Part shown: positions 1-11,471 of the stretch, piece by piece
Position numbering within the stretch: position 1 is the first letter of the stretch
Layout of the letters: each line of letters opens with the position of its first letter
Source of the DNA: Trichinella spiralis
Taxonomy: Eukaryota; Nematoda; Enoplea; Trichinellida; Trichinellidae
Direction of reading: 5' to 3'
NCBI GenBank assembly: GCA_000181795.3
Contig: CM012955.1
Span: forward strand, 9,629,346 to 9,677,118
DNA length: 47,773 bases
The notes under the pieces: generated by a model
What the model was told of the DNA's origin: nothing
Seen by the model: the letters and a program-made list of their open reading frames with translations, nothing else
The model's database searches: none
Made by a program: the position numbers and the translations under genes

Positions 1-429
1 AAATTCAAAAATGACCTTGACATTCAAACTCCAGTCAAAATATAAACTATCTGACAAGAAACGCCATAACAAAACAAAATTCACTTAGACAAAACACACC
101 TACGTATTTCTGAAAATTTTCTTAATTCACGAAACCAAGAAGCTCAAATGAAGCTAATTTTATGTGAACAATTTACAGGCAAATGCTTGTTTATGGTCAA
201 TTGAAAGTGCATGTTAGCTACTGTAAAGGTGATTTTCAAAACATCATATTTTAATAATAGATGAACAATGCGTACAGAGTGTGTTTAATCAAACTTAATT
301 GTAATGAAATATAGCGTTTATTAAATCACCTATCATCTCAGGTTGAGAACTCTTCATGGAGAATGTATTGAGAAATTATGCTCAATATCGATTCTCAACT
401 GCATTGTTAAGTGATGAGGACTTAAAATT
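1..429. other. Window edge, no feature recognised
   Basis: AT-rich DNA outside the clearly matched part of the left repeat arm. The repeat may extend into it, but the matching part of the right arm lies beyond the window. A short open frame starting at 356 runs into the repeat. Confidence 0.3.
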
Positions 430-1310
430 TTTAAAACAGCCACTTACTGCTAAATGCGCCGTTTTCTCATTGTTCATGTTCATTGTATTTGGATGTTCAT
501 TGAAAAATTATTTTTCAGAAATTATTCCAAAAAATAATAATGAATAAAAAGCGAAAATAGTGTTTGGATTCAATGTTTGCCTTCAGTCAATTTTCCAATC
601 AAAACGCTGAGCTACCATCCACGGACGGCCTCAAACTGAAATGATTTCTATTATGTCAACAAAGCCAACGACCTCGCATGCAAATTTTTATTTTGTTCAT
701 TTCTGCTGATAAATATGGCTACTGTACATTTTTCATTGCTTGGCAAAAAGAAATGCAGGTTTTGGGCGAAATCTGTCCAGTCGTTGTGAAATAATGGGCT
801 TCTAAAGTCGGCACTTTGCTTATCTCAATAAATAGGTAAGCGAGGCACTTGATTTGGGATATCTCGAGAACTATGGAACTAGGAACGGTGTGGATATGTC
901 TGTTGTACTTCTCTATTCATTTCCGATCGATTGATGTCCATAAAGTCCATTTTTGGATTCCAAAGCTTTTCTCAAAAATTGCAAATTTCATGGGCTACAG
1001 ACTTGTTTTTTTTTTGAAAAACGGCAAAAACCTTTTTTCGAAATTCGCTCTTTTTATGCTTGTTAGGCATTCGCATTGATTAAAAATAATTTTATGCAAA
1101 GTTTGGGCGAAATCTATCCAGTAGTTGTAAAATAAATGGCTTCTAAAGTTGGCACGTTGCCCATATTAATACATAGGTAAGTTTTCCACTTTTTTCGGGA
1201 TATCTTGAGAAATACGCAACTGGGAACGTCGGGAATACGTTTCTTGTACTTCACTAATCATTTCCGATCGACTGATACGAATAAAGTCAATTTTTAGAGA
1301 CTAAGGCGCG
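430..1310 (+). repeat. Left arm of a diverged inverted repeat with ~340-bp subunits
   Basis: This stretch matches, in reverse complement, the DNA at about 46.75-47.77 kb. Shared blocks include the segment around 580-720 (reverse complement of about 47500-47630). Inside the arm a unit starting with tttgggcgaaatct recurs at 761 and 1102, a period of about 341 bp. By eye the two arms look roughly 80-85% identical with small indels, so they are old. No transposase, reverse transcriptase or target-site duplication was recognised. It could be a satellite-like dispersed repeat or the ends of an unclassified element. Short open frames here (for example 356-547 and 849-1079) lie in or beside the repeat and are not called as host genes. 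Confidence 0.75.
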
Positions 1311-1618
1311 TTCTTAAACAAAGCCCTAATGCTTCATGGTCTCACTGCATGCTTCGTAGAGAAGCATCATTATTTTGAAACTATATCAGACGATTTAAAA
1401 AACACTGCCGTGAAAATTATCAACTTTATTAAGAATGAGCCGTTACAGTCTCGTTCAATCACTTCACAAAAGCTTTAGTTACAGTTATTATGGAAAGAAG
1501 CGGTTTCGTTTTTCCTCACACTGTTCACCTATCTGTTGGCCTCGTATCATTATGAGCCACAATTTCAACGTTCACTACACGATTGAAATTTCAAATAACA
1601 TCAGCAATTGCTTATCAA
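1311..1618. other. Intergenic, 3' flank of the TMTC2-like gene
   Basis: About 300 bases between the left repeat arm and the stop codon of the minus-strand TMTC2-like gene. No exon or conserved element was recognised. The part nearest the gene is presumably its 3' untranslated region. Confidence 0.4.
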
Positions 1619-4600
1619 TTATTTTTGAAAGTAAATGCTTTCCAATTTTTTCAAATTTTCCAACACAATCATATCGTCCGGTTTCAACTGAAGCGCTAAC
1701 AGATATTCTTCTTTGGCATTTTTGTATTTTCCATTCATATGCAAAATAGCACCATAATTTGAATGAGCAGAACTCGACTAAAAAATCAACGTTCATCAAT
1801 TTAGCATGAAAATTCCAATTATTTACCATTGGTTCAATCTCCACTGCTCGTTTGTACAAACGCTCCGCTTCGGTCGTGTTGTCATTTTTTCTGTAATAAA
1901 TTGTGTTCAGTATTTATTTTGAAAATTAGCATATTTGAAATGGTGCACTTTATAAATCGACCAAATTTTACAACATTGTGCAATAAAAGGAAATTTTCAA
2001 ACAGAATTTTAACGTTTCAATGCTTAGAAACAACGACGGTAAATACAGATTTGCTTTCGCATGTGCAACAATTACGAACAAAATATTAACACTAACAATA
2101 TGATGTATCAGTATTTATTTGTTTTACGAACAGATTTTGCAATTTTACAAGCATATGTACAACATGCATGTACATAGCATGTGTGCGTGTGTGCCTATAT
2201 ACATATATACATACATGCGTACAGATAGCCATTTATATATATATGTATGTATGGTGTCATATTGTTTATCCTAAGCAAATTCTTTGTTTTTGTCATGTTG
2301 CTTACCTTTGAGCAGTGGCCAGTGCAAATACAAGGCCGAAATTATGAGGCTCTAATTTCAAAGCTTTTACAAATGTTTCAATTGCCAATTCCAGATTGCC
2401 CGTATCAAGATAAAAATGACCCAGATGTTCAAGAGCCTGGACAGACTCAATTTGCAAGCGAGTTGCCAATTCAAATTTTTCACGTGCTTCAATAATGTGA
2501 CCCTAAAGAAAATGCATTTACATCATATCATATGCCAATTAATTTTACAACAGACAAAATTGAACACACATGTTTCCACAAGAAATGGCCATAAGCGAGA
2601 TAAGCTGGGATGTGATTCGCTTTTGAAATAATTGACTGCTGAAAATACTTTTCTGCTGCTTCAGTTTGTCCAATTTTAGCATAAGAATCAGCTAATAAAT
2701 AAATAAATATATATATATATATATATATTTGGGTATTCATATAAATGATAATGACAAAATTCGTTAATAGTTCATTCGTTTGTATAATTACGCTGTGCAT
2801 TACACGTTACAAAAAACTGCATATGTTGCAAAACTTATTGCATTACACTTTCTCTAAATTATTAAACATGTTTATTAATTTAATAAATCTTGTCCAAAGC
2901 CACATTAATAAGTACAATAAATCATATTAACAGAGCACAGCAAAAAATGTTGAATATTTACCGAGCATGTTGTACAGCGCATGAGGAGCATAGTGGGCAT
3001 TTATCCTGTTCAAGGCTTCATGATAAATTTGTATAGCTTCGTCGTGCTTGTTTTCATCAGCCAGCAGTCGTCCAAGACTGTACAAGCATGAAATCTGAGC
3101 ATGTTCATGGCTCACTGGATCTCTCATACTGTTGCTCTTTAATTTTGAACAATGCAACAAATGCTAAATAAACAAAATTGAAAAACTAAAACAAAAAGTT
3201 TGTAAAAAAAATTCAAATTCATATGTTTTTTTTCATAACTACGAATTATTAAGCTGAAAAAAATATGGATCAAACTTACTTGTTTGGCTTCTTCTGTTCT
3301 TCCCATTTCTCCAAGAACAATGCCAAAATTCAGGTAGGCCACTGAAATAAAGTTCTCATCATTTCTTGCAAACTGATTTATTTTTACCAAATCAATCTTT
3401 TCAATAACGACTAATCAAACCTGGCAATGTCACAACTGCATTGACTACATTATCTGATTATAGTTTTGCTTATTTTTGCGCACATTTTTTCGACAGAAGC
3501 GTAATATATATATATATATGAGACAAAATTTAAATGGAACTTACAAGCAAACCAGGGTCTTCGTTGAATTGAATTTCTGTAAGCATTTAAAGCTTCGCTA
3601 AGGCGACCCGCATTTTGCAAAAATAATCCATAATTGTACCAAGTATCGGACGTATCTGATTTTTGATCCAGTGCAATTTTGTACAGTTGTTCCGCTTTTT
3701 CAAGCGTTCCTTCTCGAGCGTAGACGTTTGCAAGATTTGCCAACGCTTTAGCGGGACATACTGACACTCCAGATAAATACAGACTCTTTTCGTCCATCCA
3801 GTCCATATTCCTGAGCCAACTTCTGACGGCCAAACTGACCAATGAAATGCACAACAGCAAATGAACAGAGCAAAATATGGCACGATTTTCACGTCTGGCA
3901 ATTTTCAAAAGTTTGCAAGCGCCGACTGCTATTAAACAGCAAAATCCAACACTGGGCAAATAGAGAACTCTTTCGGCGACAACAAAACCAACGTAAAAGA
4001 ACAAATTTGACGCCGGAATGAACGTAACGACCATCCAAAGCAAAGCAAGAAAAGCCATCTCTGAAGACTGATCTTTCGAAACGGTGCTTTCAAGCTTCAG
4101 TGGCTGACCTTTGAACTTGGCTCGAAATTTTGGTACTGTTTGCTGCCAATCGTTGGCGTACAGTCTGGTGATTGTTGTGGTGCAGCAGTTCGACTTTTCT
4201 CGACTTCCACTGTTCCAACGTGCTACGGATATATTGTTGTTTTCCTTTGCCAGGGCGTGGCCGTTTAAGCAACAGTCCACTAGTGCATCGTCACTGTCGT
4301 TGCTGTTGTTGTTCTTGTACATATCAATGAAACGTTTCGTTCGAGGTGTGTACGGTGAACATGGAAGTGGAGTGTACAACTTTCCGACCGGAGTTGATTC
4401 TTCTCGTCCAATGATAAAACGATAAAGCTGAAAACCGAGACCAGCCAAAGCCAAATATCCCAAACAGGCCACAAATATCCTACTGTCCGTAATGGATTCG
4501 ACCAGTGGTATGGAATTCATCGACCAGTCGAAACTGAGAACCGTCGGACAGAGAGCGAGTTTCAAATTGAATATGGGCAAAAAAAGAAATGTCAATATTC

Positions 4601-6703
4601 GGATCAAACGATTCGAGCAGTGTGAAGCGGGATTGTCGAAAGAAGAAAAAGCGGGCGATTGGAAATTCATCACCCATAATCTGAAGAATAGCACGAAAGC
4701 AGCGCCAACAATCAACATCCACAAGCAAACTGCGTCCAATTCGTTCTTCTAAATCGAACAGAGAAATTAATATTTTACAAAAAAAAAATAAATTTTCAAT
4801 TTTCAGTGAAACACTCGAGCATTGACTGTTAATAGTATTCGACGAAATTGAAAAATATTTTATATATAAAATCATCCAACTGAATAATTAAATTGGTCGC
4901 AAGAGAAAAAATTTTTGCATCAACTTCGAAATAACATCACAAATGCCTAACTTTTTCTCATCATCTAAACTTTATCGTTTCTCAGTGGATAAATTTTTGT
5001 TCAAATTCTCTCCAAAGTATAGTATTAAATATTGTTTCGTTGAAAAAATTTCAATAAAATTATCTTTGGTGAGAAAAGTTGAAAATATGCCCTCGTATTT
5101 CTCATTTGATTAACTGGTGAACAATACAACAATAGTAAATATATTCAATGCAAGGTTAAAGTCGATAGGAAAATCCATCGCCTATAGTACAGCTTTGACG
5201 AGCACATTGAGAAAATGACTTGCAACAAAACTGTCTCGCGGGGTCATCTTATCTATTAATTCTGTCAACTGAAACGTATAAATCAGACGGCATTATAACA
5301 TGCAAAATAATGCCACTGATAATATTTGCCGACATTGTGCAGAAGTAAATCAGCAGCGAATCGAATGTGTAAAATGGAATTTGTATTATAAAAAAGTGTT
5401 TAAAAAAAAGAAAACTCATTTTATAAATTGCGCAAAAATCGAAATGAAATTATTTTCACATTTGGAAAGTCTTCAAATGTTGGGATCAATCACTGCAGGA
5501 TAAAAATAAATGTGATCAATTTGCTTTGCTAATAGAGTTAATTCTCTACCCAAATCTCTTGAGAGGCAAGTTCTCCTCAGTGAATTATTATTATTTTCTC
5601 TCATTCATCTGAAACAAACCACTGTCGATTGTATTCAATTGATTTCTTTTTCTTTTCTCCAACTCAGTCAATTTCAAAATCGAAGATCGAATCAATCGAC
5701 GATTAATTGAATTAAAAAGAAGCGACTTTTTGAGCCAAGCCAGTTGTGTGAATTGTGGATAAAACGTAAAACATCCATCAATTAGCTGCTTACCGATTTT
5801 TTGTGCCTTGCACGTCGTCTTTGTACTTTTGGGCAAATCCACAGACTGAATTGGACCCTTTGAACAATCAACAATTCGTACAGTATGCAAACGCCCAGCA
5901 CGGACAAGCCGTGCTCTTTGGCCAGTGTAGCCATACTGGACAAACAAATTGTCCCCAATGAGGCGAACCAACAGCCAAATTGGCTGCCGTTGTTCAATCG
6001 ACGCAGTTCGACCGTTTTCAAATAAGCCATCAACGCCAACAAGCAGAACAAAGTGGCAAGCAAATCCGCCCTGCCCACGACGCCGGCAACCGATTCCGTG
6101 TGAATAGGTGCCACGCTGAAAAGCACCGACGTCATGGACGATATTTCCAACTGGCCAACAGTGCTGTGGACGACAACAAAAACAGCGCTCGTTACCATTC
6201 CATGGATAAGAACATTGAAAAGATGATAACTGAAAAAAATGTTAATCGGATCAAATTGTAAATTTAATGAATTATTTAATTACCCGAAAGGATTCAATCC
6301 ACCGAGGGCAAAATTCACACGGAACGAAGCAACAGTTAGCGGACGGTACGATTTATGCGAACCAGAATGCGACAATGGAGTACCCCAAAAGTCGTCGACT
6401 AGAATTTGTTTCCAAGGAGTTTCAGGTCTCAAATCCATATTACTTTTTATGGCCCTGCTAAAATACGTTTCTTCATTAAACATCACGTTCACTGTCGAGA
6501 ATAACATAATAATAATAATTTTATTTTTTGCTTTTTCACAAATATTCTCATCAAATAATTATTAAACAAAAGAAAAATCAACGTATCTGTTGAACATACG
6601 TATCATCGTAGACGAAATCTGCAAACAAAGTGTTCCACCGAATTAGCATAGCGAACGTTGAGCAAGCGATGCAAATGAAACGAACAACCCACGGTCGAGT
6701 CAT
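1619..6703 (-). CDS. TMTC2: TMTC2-like transmembrane and TPR-repeat O-mannosyltransferase, 10 exons
   Basis: Exons (minus): 6703-6600, 6457-6284, 6229-5794, 4748-3545, 3341-3280, 3163-2962, 2691-2570, 2502-2306, 1890-1827, 1777-1619. All join in phase and give 907 residues (vertebrate TMTC2 is about 836). TMTC proteins are ER multipass enzymes that O-mannosylate cadherins. Family signatures seen: YDD near residues 31-33, DFWGTPLSHSGSHKSYRPL at 57-75, HTESVAGVVGRAD in exon 3, the DUF1736 block with DNP (276-278) and FDWSM (311-315), and AERVLYLPSVG near 496-506. Several TPRs fill the rest, for example LYNML, DSYAKIGQTEAAEKYF and ALQLKPDD. Order and wording match TMTC2 better than TMTC1, 3 or 4. 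Loop 351-470 is long, rich in Asn and Ser, and poorly conserved. The start is the first in-frame ATG ahead of a hydrophobic stretch. Family assignment is firm; the exact start is likely. Confidence 0.93.
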
Positions 6704-8020
6704 TGTTGAATTGATTAATTAATTTAGATTGTGATGAAATCTGAAATTTCAATCTGATGAAATAGAATAAACAAACAAACAAAAAATAAAGCATCTCTCT
6801 CACATTGCTGAAGTTGACTGCAGATATATTGTGTGTGTATAGCAGTTATATATATGTATATACTTCGTGAATGAATTCGAGGAAAATTTGAATTGAGATA
6901 GAAGAAAATCAATACAACTTTGACGGCGAAACAGGACGCAGAAACGGACAAATCAGTGGAAAATTATTTCAGCTTCGGCCGGCTTAAAATATATAACTCT
7001 GGTCGCATTCAAAAACGACACAGCCTTCATCAAGAGACGAACAAATGGACTAATCATTTATTTGCCAACCAGTTGGAGTAGCAGAGGTCAAGCGACGACA
7101 ACGACGACAAGCAGCATAGCTTTATTCTGTTCTTGGGAAAAAAAAGACAAGAAATCAGCTATGCAGCAAAAAGCCGCCGGTATGCAGACCAAAAATCCAA
7201 CATTAACCTCGTGACCCCCCTCCCGCAAAACTGTACCGTCCGACTGTCATGTTCAATGACAATGGATATCATCGAAGCGACAAATTCACAACACCACCAC
7301 CACCAACCAATAATTGAAAAATATTAATAGAACAATCTCATCTTTCTTTGAATAATATTATGAAATAAAAATTTACGCTTTCTTATTTTCAAATTCAACC
7401 TACTAAAATGCTTCAATTTCATGCATGCTAAACTTAAAAAATTGCAAAAATTGATAAGAACATTATTCCAATCGATGTACAACACTTGGTGATTAATTGT
7501 TATCAATTTTCTTTTCTGAAATCATCTTTATCACAAACAAACAAACAAACGTCAATGAACTTAATTTCCATTTTACCCATATACAAATAATGTGCGTACT
7601 GTAGTTCTCATTTGATATAACTTTTTTTGAAAAACATGAAAAAATAAAAATAAAAAATATATATGAACATATTTTTAAAACAAACTGAACAAATTATAAA
7701 TAATTAATGTTTCACAATAAATAATAAAAATTGAAAAAAAAATTCATACGAAACTTACTGAAACGGTGTGTTTTGGATTGTATCTTTTTAAAAGTTTTAT
7801 TCAATTTCTTTATATATTAAATGTTTCTGCGATGCATGCTTAAAGATGAATCAAGTACAGGCAATTTTCACGCTTCTTTCTGATCATCAATCAGAGTATA
7901 TGGGCATCATTATTGTAACAAAACGAAACGAAACGATCAGACCGACCACATGCACACAATCTTCATTCATCAACTGTTCCTCGTTTTGGATGTGTATGAA
8001 CGAGCTCGTGATTGTTGCTT
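6704..8020. other. Intergenic between TMTC2-like gene and DDX20 (probable promoter/5' UTR)
   Basis: About 1.3 kb. The stretch at 6990-7320 is richer in GC and in CGA/CAA trinucleotides than its surroundings and may hold a 5' untranslated exon or promoter of the minus-strand TMTC2-like gene. 7330-7850 is very AT-rich and featureless. No coding exon was recognised. Confidence 0.35.
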
Positions 8021-10669
8021 TCATTGTACTGATGATTGCTGCTTTTGCACCTTGCCACGAGCTCTGCGCTTCTTTGGAACATCCTTCTTATCATAAATAT
8101 CTTGCTTCCAGTTTGGGTCGTGCTTGACACGATCCTTCCTTTCAGGAAGTCGAATCGTGCACTTCATGAAACGGTTCCAAATTTTCAATGGAGAAAATTC
8201 TACATATTTCAGAGAATCGAAATAGGACGAATTGTCCACAAGATCCATCGCAGCGTCGGAAGGAAGCAATTTGAAGCGAACATTCAAACCTTTCATCAGA
8301 TGAAAAAATTTCACTGCTTCACATTCATTCGTAATTACAGTAAACGACAGTCCACTTCTACCTGCAAATCAAATATCGACGTCTATTTTTAAATAATTAT
8401 CAATGACAAATCGACAATTACCAAAACGTCCAGCACGTCCAGCGCGATGCAAATAATCAGTACCGTATTTCGGAACATCAAGGTTCACCACCATGTTCAA
8501 CATTGGCAAATCCACCCCACGCGACAACTGAATTTAAATAGATTGAATTCAAATGTCTCATTTGCACACAACATTCAATCTTGTTTTTATTTTAGAAAAA
8601 AAAAGTAAACTCACCAAATCACTGGACACTAAAATTCGACTTTCGATACTTCTCATCTGTTCGATCACTTTCAGTCGTTCTTGAGGTTCAATATCGCGCG
8701 AAATGTACCTAACTGACCAAAGACGTGAATCGAGCTCCTGAGCAATGGTCATCAAGCTGAAAGCCAATACACAAATTAAAACCCAGCACTGGGCAAAAAA
8801 ATACTGCTTACAGTTCATTGTTATTATAAAAAACAACCGCTTGATTGAAGCTGAAGTGAGAAAATAGCCATTGCACAGCTTCGATCTTCAATTCAAAATT
8901 GTTCGTCGTGTTCTTCACGTTGCAGACGGCAATCATTGCAAAATGTTTGATATCTGGGAAGGAAGAGGGGAAAAAATTAAAATATGCCAAAAAATGACAA
9001 TAATCGACAAAACACGTGAAAAGAAAATTAGTACTTTCGAAATCATCACTGATACTGATGAAAGTTGGATTTCGCATGTAACGCTTCAACATTTCACAAA
9101 AAGCGTGCGGGTATGTGGCCGACGTCACCACTACTTGCTTGCTTGCAGAAAGATGATTGAAAAGTACGCTACAATGCAAAACAACATCATAATTGCAACA
9201 ATTCTATGAAATGCAAACTAAATGTGAAATCCATTTACTGAACAAAAAAATTAAATTGAAAAACTATAAAATTTTTGCCAAATGGATAGGAAATTAAAAA
9301 CAAACAAACATCTAGCTCACTTCAGTGTTGGCTGAAAAGTGCCATTCATCAGCCGATCGGCTTCATCGAACACCAGCATCCGTACTCTTTCCACACTGAT
9401 AGCATTGAGCTTCACCAAATGGCATAATCGACCTTTGAAAAATACACGAATAAAATATACAAATTATCACAAAACAAAAAATATATTAACTTTAACGATT
9501 AGAATTCACAATACTAGTAGAAAATTCACAAATGCAAACAGATAATTTTCTCTAACTAAAAGTTATAAAATAAATATAATGCGCTTGAGGAAAAAATAGA
9601 ATACTGTCTTTATTTGCATTACATCTGCGAATTTACCTTCCAACAAACTTACTGTAAAACTACATCCCCAAAAATTAATTATTCAAATGAAGTAGATTTT
9701 TTATCGTAAAATTACCATTAATCAAGCCACATTTAAATTTTATCAAAATTACTCAATCACAGAAGCCGTACAGATTACATTTACAACGAAACAAAATTGT
9801 CGTGAATTCAAAAAATTAATGAACGATAACGTCACCATGAATCACACAGCACACGGAATGTCGATAATCAATAGAAAAAAGTGAACACAAACCCGGTGTG
9901 CCAACCACAATTTGACATCTCTTCAGTTCATCTTTATCCAAAAGCAGGCTTCGAAATTTGCCAGAAAAAAATTGACACTTCAAGTGTTCGTCAAAGTGCG
10001 CAATTTGGTCAATAACGTGTTGAATTTGAATGGCAATTTCACAAGTAGGAGTGACAATGATAACTTGGACACCACTGTCCGCTTCTTTACGAACCATATG
10101 AACAGCCAAAATGGAAAACACGCAAGTTTTACCAGTGCCTGATTTCGATTGCACAATCATATCTACAATTATACGTTACAAAAATAATACAAATTTCAAC
10201 TCGTTTCAACATCCAAGTACATACACATCTGATACTGTATTATTGCATATAAACAAAAATGATGCATTTATTTCATTTGTGCTTCATTAATCAATTATTA
10301 ATTTATTTATGCATGCAGGGAGGACAAAATAGAAAATCAACGAACCATGACCAGCAAAACCAACAGGAATTGCTTTCGCTTGAATTGGTGATGGAGCAAA
10401 GAACTTCATTCGAGTTAGTCCTTTCAAAAACGGCTCACGAACACCCAACTCACTGAAAGTGGTCTGCGACAATTTGCTTTTATTCACAGTATCCAAAGTA
10501 CCTGGAAAAAAGTCACTTTCAACACTGCAAACATCAACTACTGCACGAAATTACTTTCATCTGCGATGCTCGCTTGGCAATCCGACGGCCTGTAAAAATA
10601 ATTTTCATAATCACTAAAAATCAAAAAAGAAAAAAGAAACGAAAAATTATACCCTTTTTCATACTTCAT
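8021..10669 (-). CDS. DDX20: DEAD-box RNA helicase DDX20 / Gemin3 (C. elegans MEL-46 family), 10 exons
   Basis: Exons (minus): 10669-10653, 10589-10555, 10501-10346, 10162-9893, 9432-9321, 9168-9035, 8953-8812, 8756-8615, 8527-8422, 8361-8021; 484 residues. Helicase core in order: Q-motif region (Phe52 to Gln58, PSPIQ), motif I SKSGTGKT (75-82), motif Ia region PTCEIA (108-113, where most DEAD-box proteins have PTRE), TPG (158-160), DEAD (182-185), SAT (213-215), SRGVD (338-342) and [10 protein letters not shown] (363-372). The wording [26 protein letters not shown] and FNQAVVF is specific to DDX20, the SMN-complex helicase in snRNP assembly. The protein is much shorter than vertebrate DDX20 (about 820) and ends in a basic tail (KKRRARGK). 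The two tiny 5' exons are the least certain part. Donors GTTCGT and GTTTGT are weak but fit the phase. Confidence 0.9.
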
Positions 10670-11471
10670 TATTTTTGATACAATGATCGAACATAGAAAA
10701 ACAACTAAAATGAAAATTATAAATAACTGAAACTTCCAAGAAAAAATATCAATAAATGGCATTTGTTAAATTGTAAAACAGAAGAATTTTTTTTTCATTT
10801 TCCATCATACTTCACTGCAAATAAATTATAAAGTGAAATTTTCAGCCGAAAGTTTTCACACCGTATTGACAAACTATCTAATACAGAATAAGAATATTCA
10901 AGTACTATTTCATGTTCCAAAAACAACTTTAGAAAATATATTCCAAATGATGAAAACAAATCATTCAGACGATTAATTTATTATAATTTTCAGTCATTGA
11001 AATTGCACGTTGGTATTTTAAGCAAAAATTGACAATTTAATTTTTCATAATTTTTCCAACTGTAACATCCAAACGTGAATGCACTAGTTGAAATTTTTCT
11101 TTTCACTCGTTGAACCGGCAATCATTTACAAATAATCAACATACGTAAAGATTAAAAATCACATCACACTTTATATACGTTTTGTAAAAATGGAATATTT
11201 TTTCAAGGAATATGCTTCAAGATGACAATTACATCCAATGACAATATGACGGACTGAAAATTTTCCAAAGCACAATAAAAATCATCATCACAGATCAGAC
11301 TAGATTTGACTAGACTACACTAGACTGAGGTCGAGCATTCTGAATGTAGAGGGAAAAAACAAAAAAAGAAATCAACACGCATCACAATTCATCCGATTAA
11401 CATCAACACCAAAACAACAGTTGCTTGCAATTGACGAGAAACAGGGATAATTTTTGCAATGGAACTTTTGC
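10670..11471. other. Intergenic between DDX20 and V-ATPase d
   Basis: About 800 bases, AT-rich, with no exon recognised. It should contain the 5' flank of DDX20 and the 3' untranslated region of the V-ATPase d gene. A short degenerate tandem of tagact-like words lies at 11300-11330. Confidence 0.4.

Noticed and set aside
4111-4425. Plus-strand 104-codon frame
   Set aside because: Exact antisense of the well-supported TMTC2 exon.
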